64,000 bases of DNA, from the NCBI RefSeq assembly GCF_021917145.1, contig NC_061076.1, forward strand, positions 2,861,832 through 2,925,831, written 5' to 3'. Below, piece after piece: positions 11,512-22,931 of this stretch (position 1 is the first letter of the stretch; each line of letters opens with the position of its first letter). The notes under the pieces are model-generated. The model was not told the origin of the DNA. It saw only the letters and a list, made by a program, of their open reading frames with translations, and ran no database searches. The stretch comes from Hypomesus transpacificus (lineage: Eukaryota; Chordata; Actinopteri; Osmeriformes; Osmeridae). The position numbers were made by a program, and so were the translations under genes.

Positions 11512-13384
11512 ACCTTGTCGTTGAGGTATCCTATCTTGAGGATGTTCTCGGTGTTGTGAACACCGTCAGCCATGTTCAGATCCCCCAGAGAGTCGCCCAG
11601 AAGCAGAATGTTGTGGCGGTGGCTCAGCTCCTGGAAGTGGTCCGAGTTGAGCAGAGCGCCTTCCCTCTTGTTGTAGATGTGGATTAACTCTCCTTTGAAA
11701 GCCTTCAGGATACCCTGAGAATAACAAAACCAGGGTGTTAAATCCTCACCTAGATTATCGGCATTCCCTGCTCATAGACCGTCTCTCAAACTCAACGGCA
11801 CAGAGGCCGTGAGCGTCGGGGGTTTTCAGTGAGTCGGTGATACTCACAGCCTCATCAAAGTCCATGTAGTTGGAGAAGACCTTGACGTTGGGGTGGAAGA
11901 CCCCCGCCTGGCGGATCACCTCCTCCAGGACGTCCCCGATCCCAGCAGAGAAGATGAGCAGGGGGACGCTGTGCTCCTGCAGGTGGTCGAAGAACAGCTG
12001 GTAGCCATCCCTGTGGAGACACACAGCGCACACACAGCACACACAGCACCAGGCTTAAAACCAACCTGATGAACGTCACCGTATTCATCCCCACTGAGGA
12101 GATTTGTGGACTGTGGAGGGTTAAAAGACTCCTGATCATGATGTATTCTTTGGCTACGAAGGACAGCTCCTCTTACCTCAGCTTAGCTTCAGACTCCTGC
12201 ACCACTTGGGCCAGCCAGTCTTTCCTTATCCGCTGTTCTATCAGCAGGGTATGGGCTTTAGTCCACCTGAGGAACGCACATCAACAACGGTGGTGGGTGT
12301 GTGATCTAACAGTAGGGCGAGGGTGCTTCCTGGTCATGGAGAAATCTACTAAAAGGCCTGTCTCACCATTCCACCATGAGGGGCAACTTCTCTTCCGCAG
12401 ACAGAGTTGAGTCTATCTCGATGGGGTAGTATGTGTTAAGAAGCTCCTTCAGCTGATGGGGTATTGACAACATTCAGAAAGCACACACTGGCTAGAATAC
12501 ATCCAGTAGAGATATTGTTATGTTTGGTTCAGCAGTGACATGCTAATGGTGAATTATCAAAGTAGAATCCTACAAACGTATAATATGTTCAAGAGTATAC
12601 CTTTTCTTTGCAATCTTCACTGATTAGCTTGCTGTTGTCAAGGATATCTGTAAGGTAATACCATGAAGTAAAGAAACATGTCTGTTTTGGATTTGTAAAA
12701 ACCATGTGAGATCAATGAGTGCAAAGTCTTACTGTGGCAGGTGGGGCAGCGTTTCCCATTGTAAGCAAACCTTGTAAGGGTCATGTCAAAATCTGAAATC
12801 ACCTGGATAACAATCCAAAGACAATTGTTGGTCTGATATCTAACAAAACAACATGTTAACTACAAATGTAAAGTCAAAATAATCAAACATAAGAATAACA
12901 ACGCACTCTAGCACTAAAAAATATACCTGCAGAGTGTTGGAGCCAGCTTTCTGCATGGCCGTGAGGATCTCCTCTACCCGCTGAGGGTCCTTCATACACA
13001 CATAGGGATTGGCTAGCTCTGGGATCTGAGATGACAGTGACAGATAGAGGTTTAGAAAAGCACGAAGAAGAAAAACGGAAAAACTAACTGACACAACTAC
13101 TGGGAAATTTATGATAATAGAATATTGTCGATCTCTCAAGTATCTAAATTATTATTCTGCCCACCTACCTTGCTATCTTGATGCTTGGTTACATTCACAG
13201 AATATTTTTATAATTAACTCTATGAAAGCATAGTTTTTATTGCTCCATTTTGGCTAGGTAGCTCTAGCTACAATCTACTCAGTTGGCGTTGAATCTTAAG
13301 ACTTGTCAGTACTGCGTTCATGAGTTTGAGGGTTCATCGGGCATTGAATGCATAGATTGAATGGCATAGAAAAACACTTACCAT
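11281..13384 (-). CDS. NT5C3B: NT5C3B, cytosolic 5'-nucleotidase IIIB, complete in 9 coding exons
   Basis: Minus-strand exons are 13382-13384 (ATG only), 12927-13025, 12733-12802, 12601-12647, 12367-12452, 12177-12266, 11848-12010, 11514-11714 and 11281-11391; 870 nt, 289 aa (human about 292). HAD-superfamily motifs are all present. Motif I is SDFDMT, with nucleophile Asp38 and acid Asp40. The substrate-pocket segment is KRCPTCHNILDNSK, motif II is IFSAGIGD, and motif III is [14 protein letters not shown]. The family removes phosphate from pyrimidine nucleoside monophosphates; the mammalian B paralogue also acts on 7-methyl-GMP from mRNA cap turnover. Several stretches resemble NT5C3A as much as NT5C3B, so the B assignment rests mainly on position between FKBP10 and KLHL10. 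The donor of the penultimate coding exon reads GTACC and runs into a 31-base C tract. Confidence 0.93.
11480..11510. repeat. Poly-G tract of 31 bases, abutting an NT5C3B splice donor
   Basis: Thirty-one consecutive G on plus (C on the NT5C3B sense strand) begin directly after the donor GTA of the exon ending at 11514. Tracts of this length are prone to slippage, so the true length may differ. Confidence 0.9.
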
Positions 13385-14250
13385 TGTGGATAAAGGTGTG
13401 GTTTTGTTCAGGAAATGTATCTAAACTTGGTAGCAACGGTTAGTTTCGCACCCAAACCGTAGTGTTAACTTGCAATGTGACTTGTCTTGTAATAGTGGTG
13501 GAGAACGAGACACGGCTCCGCGCAAAAAGGTTCCCCAGTGCCACTAGAGTTGTATGCAGACGTTCCTACCTTTTCCTTCCAGATACTTTGATTTCTGGTT
13601 GTATAGAACTACTGTTATTTCTTTCAATAAATCGTTTTAGATTTGTCAGACAGTTTTCAATGAGAATATTGTAGACCTCTGGAACAAACGAGTATTTTTT
13701 AGCAATTTGTGTGGGGGAAACACATTTTTTTGTAGGTCACCGAGTTTATGTGCTGTGATCGTAACGGATAAACATTTTCACCTGGAGTGGCAAGGGAGTG
13801 GCAGGAGGAAGTTGTGGCATTAATGCCAATAATAATATTTATATTTGTACATGGAATTTACTAAGATGTAGAAAATTATATATTTTAGCATGGGGGGGAT
13901 TGGGGTGGCAAGTCTTTTTTGCAGCTGCCACCTCTTGGATTCAAAAGTGGCTGTCATGCTCATAGATATGTTTATATATATATATCTATGGTCATGCTAG
14001 TGGCCATATATATATATATATATGGGGCTTATTGCTTAAATATATGATGCTGACCTCTGCTGAATCTCTTACATTGTGATGTAATAATGAGCAATTCTAG
14101 AACATCATCTTTTAAAAGCAAGTGAGAGGGTTCAGAATTCTCAGATTAAGTTTATGTGCCACCTAGATGTCTTGGCCAAAAATATAGCGTAGTAACATTT
14201 TTGGTAATAGTTTTTAATATAAATAGGCCTACAGAATTTATGAAACAAGA
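13385..14250. promoter_or_regulatory. NT5C3B-KLHL10 divergent intergenic interval
   Basis: These 866 bp hold the NT5C3B 5' UTR and promoter (left) and KLHL10 upstream sequence (right). AT-dinucleotide runs occur at about 13973-14023. A CTACAG just before 14233 may be the acceptor of a 5' UTR intron of KLHL10. A weak repeat-like stretch lies at about 13890-13960. No coding sequence was recognised. Confidence 0.45.
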
Positions 14251-16613
14251 ATGAATGAACTGGAGGAGGCATCCACTTCCACAAAATTTCAAAGATGCAA
14301 CATGGAAAGGAAGATGAGTTCCATGACATGTACAATCTTTAATGAGTTAAGACTGGAAGGAAAACTCTGTGATGTGGTAGTTATAGTCAATGGTACTGAG
14401 TTCAATGCTCATAAAAACATTCTTTGTGGTTGCAGCTCATACTTCAGGTGAGTGGCTTAACTTGGATGTTAATGTAAATAACGAAACTGCTTACAAAGGC
14501 TAACAAACAAGATCTTGGTACTGGGATTAAACATTTACATTATGAGGATATGGTGTGTGGCCAACAGCCTCTCCAGAAAGCTGTTGGCTATCAATATTAT
14601 CTGACAAGAGCTGTTAAACACAAAACCACTTTGGTATCTGGCATGAAATGGGAAGATTATTCATGAAGCCTACTGTTCATATGAAACCACAGGGCTTTGT
14701 TTACAAGTGGCTGGAACAACTCTGAGAAGAAAGTCTACACAATTCCCGGTGTCACGCCTGACATGATGCGCCTCATCGTTGAGTATGCATACACTCGCTC
14801 TGTGCCTGTCACTGCAGAGAATGTCGAGCAGCTTCTGGCGACAGCAGACCAGTTTTCCGTCCTGGGAATAGTGCGGGCATGCTGTGAGTTTCTGGAGGCC
14901 CAGCTGTGCCTGGAGAACTGCATCGGCATCTGCAAGTTTGCAGAGTTTTACTCGTGCCCCGAGTTGAAGCACCGGGCCTATCTCTTCATCCTGCATCACT
15001 TCGAGGAGATGGTCCGCTCTTCAGAGGAGTTCCTCGAGCTCTCGCTGCCCCAGCTATGTGACATCATTGAGAAAGATGACCTGAATGTAAAGCAGGAGGA
15101 TGTGGTGTTTGAGGCTATCCTGCACTGGATTGGCCACGCATCCCAGCAACGCAAAGGATTCATACCCGTGCTGTTGCCCAAGGTAACCTACATTGTTGAT
15201 GTTAGGGTATGTTCTGTAGGTAACACGTTTTTCTGTTTACTGAATGTTCTGTCCATAATATCTGCTTGCAGGTACGCATGGCCTTGATGACAGCTGATTA
15301 CTTCATGAACAATGTGAAGAACAATCCTCTCGTAAAGGACAATGACGACTGCAAGCCCATCATCATCAACGCCTTGAAGGCCATGTATGACCTGAACATG
15401 AATGGTCCCTCAAACTCGGATTTTCGCAACCCTCTGACCCGCCCTCGTCTGCCCTATGCCATCCTATTGGCTATCGGTGGCTGGAGTGGCGGTAGCCCCA
15501 CCAATGCCATTGAGGCATACGACGCACGGGCAGACCGTTGGGTCAATGTGACCAAGGAGGAAGAGAGTCCTCGGGCCTACCATGGTGCTGCTTACCTCAA
15601 CGGCTTTGTGTACTGTGTGGGAGGCTTCGACAGCGTCGACTATTTCAACAGTGTGCGCAAGTTCAACCCGGTCACGTGCACGTGGCACCAGGTGGCGCCC
15701 ATGCACTCCAGACGCTGTTACGTCAGCGTGGCCGTGCTGGGCGGCTGCATCTACGCCATGGGAGGCTTCGACGGCTACGTGCGACTGAACACCGCCGAGT
15801 GCTACGAGCCCGACACCAACCAATGGACGATGATCGCGCCCATGCATGAGCAGAGGAGCGACGCCAGTGCCACGACTCTACACGACAAGGTGAGCGAATG
15901 ACAACAGCACCATGTGGTTGCTAGGGGGACACACTTCTTCTTCTTCTCTCTCAGGTGAATAGAAAATGACGAGTTTGTGCACTACTTATACTCCAGGTGT
16001 ACATGTGCGGCGGCTTCAACGGCAACGAGTGCCTGTTTACTGCAGAGTGCTACAGCTGCAGCACCAACCAGTGGACTCTGATCGCCCCCATGAGGAGCAG
16101 GCGGAGCGGAGTGGGGATCATAGCTTATGGGAAACAGGTCTATGCGGTGAGAAGCAGATCAAATAAAATAAAAAGTCCTGCATTGATCAAGCATGACCGT
16201 TGCGTTTGACCAGTTCGAACTTGACTCTCCCCGTCCTGTCCTAGGTGGGTGGTTTCGACGGAGCCAACCGTCTGCGCAATGCAGAGGCCTACAACCCCAT
16301 GACTAACGCCTGGCGCACGGTGCCCACCATGTTCAACCCTCGCAGCAACTTTGGCATCGAGGTCGTGGACGACCTGCTGTTTGTGGTGGGCGGCTTCAAC
16401 GGCTTCACCACCACTTTCAACGTGGAGTGTTACGACGCCAAGACGGATGAGTGGTACGACGCCCACGACATGGGCGTGTTCCGGAGTGCCCTCAGCTGCT
16501 GTGTGGTGCACGGGCTGCCCAACGTCACCCACTACGCCGCCCCCAGAGACACCCTGCAGCTGATCAGAGAGGAGCTCAAACTGTCAGCCTCTAACAGCAT
16601 CCTGTCCGTGTGA
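14251..16613 (+). CDS. KLHL10: KLHL10, BTB-BACK-Kelch protein, complete in 5 coding exons
   Basis: Exons are 14251-14447, 14693-15182, 15272-15889, 15997-16146 and 16245-16613; 1824 nt, 607 aa (human 608). The order is a BTB domain (LRLEGKLCDVVVIVNG...FNAHKNILCGCSSYFRALF), a BACK domain, then six Kelch repeats with the double-glycine signatures (AIGGWSGG, CVGGFDS, AMGGFDGY, CGGFNGN, VGGFDGA, VGGFNGF). The motif SNFGIEVVDDLLFVVGG is essentially identical to mammalian KLHL10. In mammals it is a germ-cell substrate adaptor for CUL3 E3 ubiquitin ligase, needed for spermatid maturation. Kelch repeats 4-6 are split between exons 3, 4 and 5 with phase-0 introns. It is convergent with KLHL11. Confidence 0.97.
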
Positions 16614-17481
16614 GGCCCTTCTTCTGCCCAATGCAGACTAATACACTACAATTGGCCTTTAGAAAACCGAAAAAAATAAATCTTACTTCCTACCTTTCAA
16701 ATTCCTGTCAAATTGTCTTTCAATGTAGGATTATTTTATTTATTTTTTTGCTGGGTATCCTCAAGCCAATCAATAATTATACAAAGTAATGCAGTTGTAT
16801 TTGAGTAGACCGTCCTGCCTAAATGACAGCTGACCCCCAAGTTATTCCCAAATAAACTGCACCAGAGCATGATTCAGCCAACATTATAAAAACAGCTTTT
16901 AATTTTAAGTGATGATATAAGCATTCCTTGAATCCAATCTATTGACACCTTGTCAGACCACCACATGTAAAACAATATATTCATAACCAGTTCATTTTGA
17001 TATTTTAAATTTAACGTTCAAGAGGATCAATGCTTAGGAACATATTTTTTCACCTGAATTCTTAGTCGTAGTGCTCAAGGTCAATACATTAGCTGCAGGA
17101 AAGGCATTCATAATTCTTGAATATCAATTCATCTGAGGACTGAGATTCATTTTTGTTAAATAAGTTTAGTTTATTCTATCGAGCAGTGCTCTTTTTAATC
17201 TGACCATCTTTGGAAAATGCAGATAACTTTATTCTGAAACCTCTTACTGGGCTGTTAAGGACATAGCATTTAATTTGGAAAACAAAGTGTTTCATGTTTG
17301 TTATAGGGGATTAATGTAACTGGTTAGTCACAAAAAAAACACATGAAGAAACCATAATACTAAATAACCTCAAACCAAATTTGAACACTACTTAAGAGTC
17401 CTTGAAAGTGTTTTGTGAGTGCAAAAGTGCATGCTTTACTCAGCTTTGCAAAAATACTTCTTACATCGTGTGTGTGCATCC

Positions 17482-17482
17482 C

Positions 17483-17515
<33 letters not shown>

Positions 17516-17545
17516 ACACAGACACACACACACACACACACACAC
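17482..17545. repeat. CA/GT microsatellite with interrupting GA units
   Basis: About 64 bp of (CA)n are interrupted by two cacacagaca units. It lies in the predicted KLHL11 3' UTR. Confidence 0.9.
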
Positions 17546-18493
17546 GGTCCAGCATCTGAGACATTTCTCTCGATTATGCAGACAGATATAAAATAATACA
17601 TTCATCAGCAACAAACTTCTGGAAGGATGTCTACAGCCAGCAACTGCATGTACACAAGACAGAAGTTGGCAAAAGTGTGGAATAGCTTATGCAATGATCA
17701 GTTTTGCACAACAATTAGTGCGTAAAGCTGCTTATAAGACTTGTTAATATTTCAGAAACACAACTGGCGGTTTGCCAGAGCACACTGAACAAATTAAGAT
17801 CAACAAGGCCAATCTAGAAGTCATTAACTTCTCTCACTAAGCCTTCGTAGCAAAGTCACATTCAACAGAACTAATTGTGATAAAGCACAACAAATAAAGT
17901 GGTCATCTTGGGTTTGAAATGGTAAGAAAGACACAAGACTGGTCTTTTCATTCACGCCGAGTAACCACCATAATAAGCAGAGCCATTCAGTCGTTGCAAT
18001 ATAAAGTATAAAGCAGAGCTGGACCTTCAGCATAAGGGGGGTCACACTGGGCAGAGTGTGATCATTTGCATGGAGAGAGATTGTCACAGTGTCAACATGG
18101 AATGTCAGAGAGTGACTTCATTGAGCTGATTAAAATTAAGGAATGTAAATTCTGCAATATGTAAGGGTCCCATGGTCACCATCATACAAGCTTAAAATCA
18201 GGGACATCAAATATTAATATACATATACAACTATATACTATTTTTATGTGTACAAAAGATCAAGATTAACAGCACCAATATACATATTGACATGGGATGC
18301 TGGTCACTGTAAAACACTCTTATTCACATGGTTACATTCAGTCTGGACTAAGACCCACACCTGGTCAACACGCACCCCCACAATCTGTCACAACCTACAA
18401 CATCATTGTCACTATCACCTTAGACTACACCTGAGGACAACTGATGGCACAGAATTCATTTCACAAACAACACATATGAGAGAAACAGAAGAA

Positions 18494-19030
18494 GGTCGTG
18501 GGGCAGGGAGGTGGGCTGGAGGTCGTGGGGCAGGGAGGTGGGCTGGAGGTCGTGGGGCAGGGAGGTGGGCTGGAGGTCCGGGGGGCAGGTAGGTGGGCTG
18601 GAGGTCCGGGGGGCAGGGAGGTGGGCTGGAGGTCCGGGGGGCAGGTAGGTGGGCTGGAGGTCCGGGGGGCAGGGAGGTGGGCTGGAGGTCGTGGGGCAGG
18701 AGGTGGGCTGGAGGTCCGGGGGGCAGGGAGGTGGGCTGGAGGTCGTGGGGCAGGAGGTGGGCTGGAAGTCCGGGGGCAGGGAGGTGGGCTGGAGGTCCGG
18801 GGGGCAGGGAGGTGGGCTGGAGGTCGTGGGGCAGGGAGGTGGGCTGGAGGTCGTGGGGCAGGGAGGTCGTGGGGCAGGGAGGTGGGCTGCAGGTCGGGGG
18901 GCAGGTCGTGGGGCAGGGAGGTGGGCTGGAGGTCGTGGGGCAGGGAGGTGGGCTGCAGGTCGGGGGGCAGGAGGTGGGCTGGAGGTCGTGGGGCAGGGAG
19001 GTGGGCTGCAGGTCCGGGGGGGGGGCAGAA
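18494..19030. repeat. G-rich minisatellite, about 19 units of 27-28 bp, next to the KLHL11 stop
   Basis: The unit on plus is roughly ggtcgtggggcagggagg followed by tgggctgga, with variants in which cgtggggc becomes ccggggggc and gggagg becomes ggtagg. It starts about 16 bp after the KLHL11 stop codon, so the mature mRNA would carry a C-rich array. Closely spaced G-runs on plus could form G-quadruplexes. The long ORFs on both strands here are by-products of a unit length divisible by three. Confidence 0.95.
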
Positions 19031-19045
19031 ATAAGGGCGGCGGGC

Positions 19046-21260
19046 TCAGCACTCTATCTGGGACTGCAGCTGCCTGCGAAGGGTGAGGGTGCGTCGGTGC
19101 AGCTGCTGCATCTGCTGCATGCGGTCCCTCTGCCTCGCCAGGTTCTGGGGCATGGGGTAGCGCTGGCAGCCGTACAGGAAGCGGTAGGGGATGCGGACGT
19201 GGCAGGCGGTGGCCCTGCAGCGGGGCTGAGGCATGGGCGGCAGCAGCATCCAGCGCTTCCTCTCTGCACAGTACCGGTAGGCCTCCTTGCGGTACTGCTT
19301 GTCCATGTCGTCGCTGTTCTTCCAGCCGCCGATGACAAAAACGTTGTCGTCAAAGTGGCAGATGGCGGCGCCCTCGATGCTGGTCACCTCCGGCGGCAAG
19401 CTCTCCAGGATCTCGTCGGGAATGCGGGCGCTGATCTTCAGCTGGGCGGCGTCGTCGCGCACCGCGTAGCTCTTGGGGCAGCAGGAGGCCGTGTGGTAGA
19501 AGTTGGTGGCGGCCACGGCCATCTGGAAGACGCAGTAGTTGTCGACGAGGGGCAGGGAGTCGACGTCCTGCCACTGGCGGCTCTCCGTGTCGTAGCGCGT
19601 CGTCACCGTCTTCAGCCCGTCGTCGCTGTCCGTGTCGACCGGTGTGCGAGCCGTCACGTAGACGTAGCGGTCCTCCACGCTCACCGCCTTCACGTCCCGT
19701 AAGATCTTGGGCGCCGACTCCAGGTTGAGCCACTTGTCCTGCTCGGGCTCGTACACGCTCACGTCTTTGAACCCCGGGCTGAAATTGCCGTGGCCCCCGA
19801 TGCTGTACAGGGTGTCCTTGATGCACGTGAGGCCGAACGAGTGCTTGCGGGTGGTCAGGTTGCTCACCTGCTCCCAGGTGTTGCGGTTGGGGTTGTAGCG
19901 CTCCACCGTCTTGGCGAAGCCCGGCTCCATGGAGCCCGCAACGTAGACGTGAGACTCGGTGGCCGCGATGGCGTGGCCGTCCAGGTGGTTGTGAATGTGC
20001 GGCAGGTTGACCCAGCGGTCCTCGTAGATGAAGTAGCCCACGCACTCGCTCAGGTAGTCTCCCCCCTCTGACACCCCCCCTACAACCATGATCACGTCCA
20101 TGTTCTGGCCGAAGCGTGGCTGGAAAGTAGGCACGTAGGAGGACCAGAACTCCAGGTCGGCTGACTTGAGGTTCTCGAAGCGAATGGCGTGGCCCTCCAC
20201 GGCCTCGGACACCAGACGGAGGCAGGCCTCGTTGGCTGACACCAGGGCCTCGTTCTTCACCACCCTGGCCAGGTAGGTAGGCTTGATCTGAGGCAGCCTC
20301 AGGAGACGGAACAGATCCTCAAAGTATCGTCCTCGCTCCTCCGTGTTCCTCTGCACCCACTTCACCACAGCCTCAAACAGCACTTCCTCGGAGTCCACCG
20401 TGATCTCTGCATCCGACAGCCAATCACGCACAAGGTGGAACGGCAGGGTGTAGAACTCTTCATCCTGGATGACCTTGTGAAAGTTGCGACGGATCATGTC
20501 TGCAGCCCGCAGGGCTAGCTGGTCCAGAGTGTACATGTGGGCCAGGCTGTGTACCGCTACACAGTTAGCCAGGCTCAGCTTCTTCTTCAGAAATTCGCCA
20601 CAGAACTCCTTCAGTTGCAGTAAAAGGAACCTGTAGACAGTGGCAATTCAGGGAAAACAATCAGTCAGCATGCCAACAACTCTAAGAATCCACAAACTCC
20701 TATAAAACAGGTTTAACAAGTTAAAAGAGTGGGTCAATGCACACAGCGTATCAGGTTTGATTTTTACTAGCTACTGAACAACAGAGAAATAGCATTGCTA
20801 ACCTGTCAGCGAGCTCCAATACTTCATGCACATTGCAGGTGCTAACCCGTATCTCTCCAGTGTACATGTACTGGATGACACTTTCCACCGTTTCTGCGTC
20901 TGGTCCCAATTCCGAACTCCATTCTTTCATTTCAACCCGCCCGGACAGCGACTCTGAGAACTGCCCTCCCAGAAGCGGAGTAAAATAGTCCGTTGCCGCG
21001 GCCAGCACGGAACGGTGTGCGGAAAACTGACAGCTTTGAACATTACCAGTTGCCGCGGCACTGCTAAAGGCCAGTGTAACGTCGCAGAACAACCCCTGCT
21101 TTCTCTGTTCGTTCTGCCTGCGAGACAGCTCTGAGCAGTGGGAGGAAGATGTAAAATCCTCGGCCTCTTCCGCGTCCCCGTCTCCAGCAAGGACGCTTGC
21201 TGTGCTGGTTCCGGTACTGCTTCGAGATGAATCTTCAATGTTCGGGGCTGCAGCTGCCAT
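19046..21260 (-). CDS. KLHL11: KLHL11, BTB-BACK-Kelch protein, complete in 2 coding exons
   Basis: Minus-strand exons are 20803-21260 and 19046-20630; 2043 nt, 680 aa (human 708). The start is the ATG giving MAAAAPN, because upstream in-frame residues are low-complexity and unlike the family. The BTB domain contains [24 protein letters not shown] and [18 protein letters not shown]. The BACK domain contains [20 protein letters not shown]. Kelch signatures include [35 protein letters not shown] and [20 protein letters not shown], and the C-terminus is QLQSQIEC, close to mammalian SSQIEC. It is a substrate adaptor for CUL3 ubiquitin ligase with poorly known substrates. The intron interrupts the ELADR/F codon exactly as in the human gene, with a non-standard donor GTTAGC. 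Confidence 0.96.
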
Positions 21261-22931
21261 TCTGTTGCGGGAAGTCAGAATTCGGAATTGCAGTAAACTT
21301 GTGTGCGAACGAACACACACGCAGACACACATACATGAACTCAAGAAGACAAATTTACAGTCATGCGCACTGGGGGATGCTAGGGCGTTACCGCTTCTGT
21401 TCCGACATGTCCCGCCCACTCAACGTTGACAGACAGACTCGCCTTTTTAACCTACTCACGATTTTGTATTCATACGAATGTGAATTATAATTGAGATTAT
21501 TATTTTTTTAGGTGTATTCTATTGGTGACTAAAACACCTTGATAAGACTAGAGAAGTAGGCTGACAAACATTTTAGTGTTACGTGATTCCGAAATGAGTG
21601 CCTAAATAAAGGCAATGCACTGAAATGAACTCCCCTCATAAATCCTCTTGATTCAAAGTTGAAAGCACCACACTAAGTGGTCAAAAGTAGAATTGAGTAT
21701 CTAGATAGTTACATTCAGTATCTAGTTGTGCTAAGGTGTTATACTTTCACCGCACAGCCAAGGAAGAAATACATTAAATATAAATACAAATAAAGAATTA
21801 TATTTGGTGGAATAAACACAAAACAAACTTGCTAATCTAATGACTCATCTTTATTGTATTCCTTCACAAAGCTCTGAAAAATATATGACATTTTAACAGA
21901 AGCACGTTGTACATCACATTGGCTTTTCAACGACATCAAAAATGAATGACAACACAGATGAACACAGAAAAATCCCCCTTCAAAACAAACTGGCCTACAG
22001 ATTAGTGAAATTCTAAGAAAAGAAGGACGAGAAAACAACCCTGTTGCCCTTTGGGGCGGGCACTCTCCTACACTACTTGGTCTGAGGGAACACAAACGAC
22101 CAACGTGACCAGATGTGCATGTACAGTATATCAAGACAATGATCTATTACATTCTTATAACGTTTACTTACTCTGCAGTTAAAACATCTATACATTAATA
22201 AATGACGTAACCCAAATTATTAGGCACTAGCTAACATTATTGCACTATGGCTCACCTCTAATAGCAAGCTCACGGTTTTGATATGGCACCGACAGACACA
22301 CTCAAGAGAACTGCACAGACACACACACACATTAGTCTGTGATACACAGACACATGCTTTGTAAACTGAGATATGACGAATGGGGCACATATTCAAATAT
22401 TTCACGGGAATATTAACGTTGACAGCAGCGATGGGAGTAGTAGTGGCAGTGAGTACCAGAATAGGGAGGCTACGTTTCCCAACTGGTCATCTTAGGAGGA
22501 TGATCTCCCTGATCTCCCCAGGACTGCAGGGTTAGTGTCAACCAGTGAATTAGCTGTCTTCCTCGCCTCCTGTTACAACAGCTTTATCCTTAAATCTCGA
22601 GCAGTCTCAGATTATTACCCACCCGTCAAAGAGCTTCACAGTTCTGCAAGCTTTGTTATTATCGGCAAGGTTACAGTATTGTCGATGAACTAGCTAGCTG
22701 TTTTTAAAGATTAAAATGGCACCCGGTTAATATGGTCAATTCCACTGTTGAAATGCATGTATTCTAATGATAGTAAAACATCTATGCTACTAATGATAGA
22801 CTAAGAACCCTCTCCCCAAATCCTCACACAGCATGAGGGTGACAAAGGCAGGGACGCAGCAGAGCAGAGGATGAAGGCTAGAGAGAGGGGGCACAGGGGG
22901 CTAGGGGGCACAGGGGGCACGGTCGGTGGTG
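21261..22931. other. KLHL11 upstream region and ACLY 3' UTR
   Basis: The right part is the ACLY 3' UTR, with a minus-strand AATAAA at 21850-21855 giving about 1.1 kb. The left part (21261 to about 21500) is the KLHL11 5' UTR and promoter and includes a short GC-rich stretch near 21400-21430. Both genes point left, so the end of ACLY lies within about 500 bp of the start of KLHL11. No coding sequence was recognised. Confidence 0.55.

Larger units (their letters stand above)
16614..19045. other. Convergent 3' UTRs of KLHL10 (+) and KLHL11 (-)
   Basis: There is no coding sequence. KLHL10 has plus-strand AATAAA at 16675-16680 and 16851-16856. Minus-strand signals for KLHL11 are ambiguous: AATAAA at 17170-17175 and 17228-17233, ATTAAA at 16898-16903. 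A KLHL11 3' UTR of about 1.8-2.2 kb is likely and would contain both the CA microsatellite and the G-rich minisatellite listed separately. Confidence 0.55.

Noticed and set aside
13771-13960. Possible dispersed repeat with gggtggcaag and gctgccacc phrases upstream of KLHL10
   Set aside because: Weakly resembles a fish repeat type, but no ends, inverted repeats or second copy could be shown.
15464-15849. 103- and 127-codon ORFs overlapping KLHL10 exon 3
   Set aside because: Alternative-frame shadows of KLHL10.
18498-19702. ORFs of 145-369 codons on both strands over the G-rich repeat
   Set aside because: They are produced by a 27-bp unit, a multiple of three, inside the KLHL11 3' UTR, and by antisense of KLHL11 coding sequence; no family resemblance.
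19350-20045. 231-codon minus-strand ORF overlapping KLHL11
   Set aside because: Out-of-frame shadow of the GC-rich KLHL11 Kelch exon.
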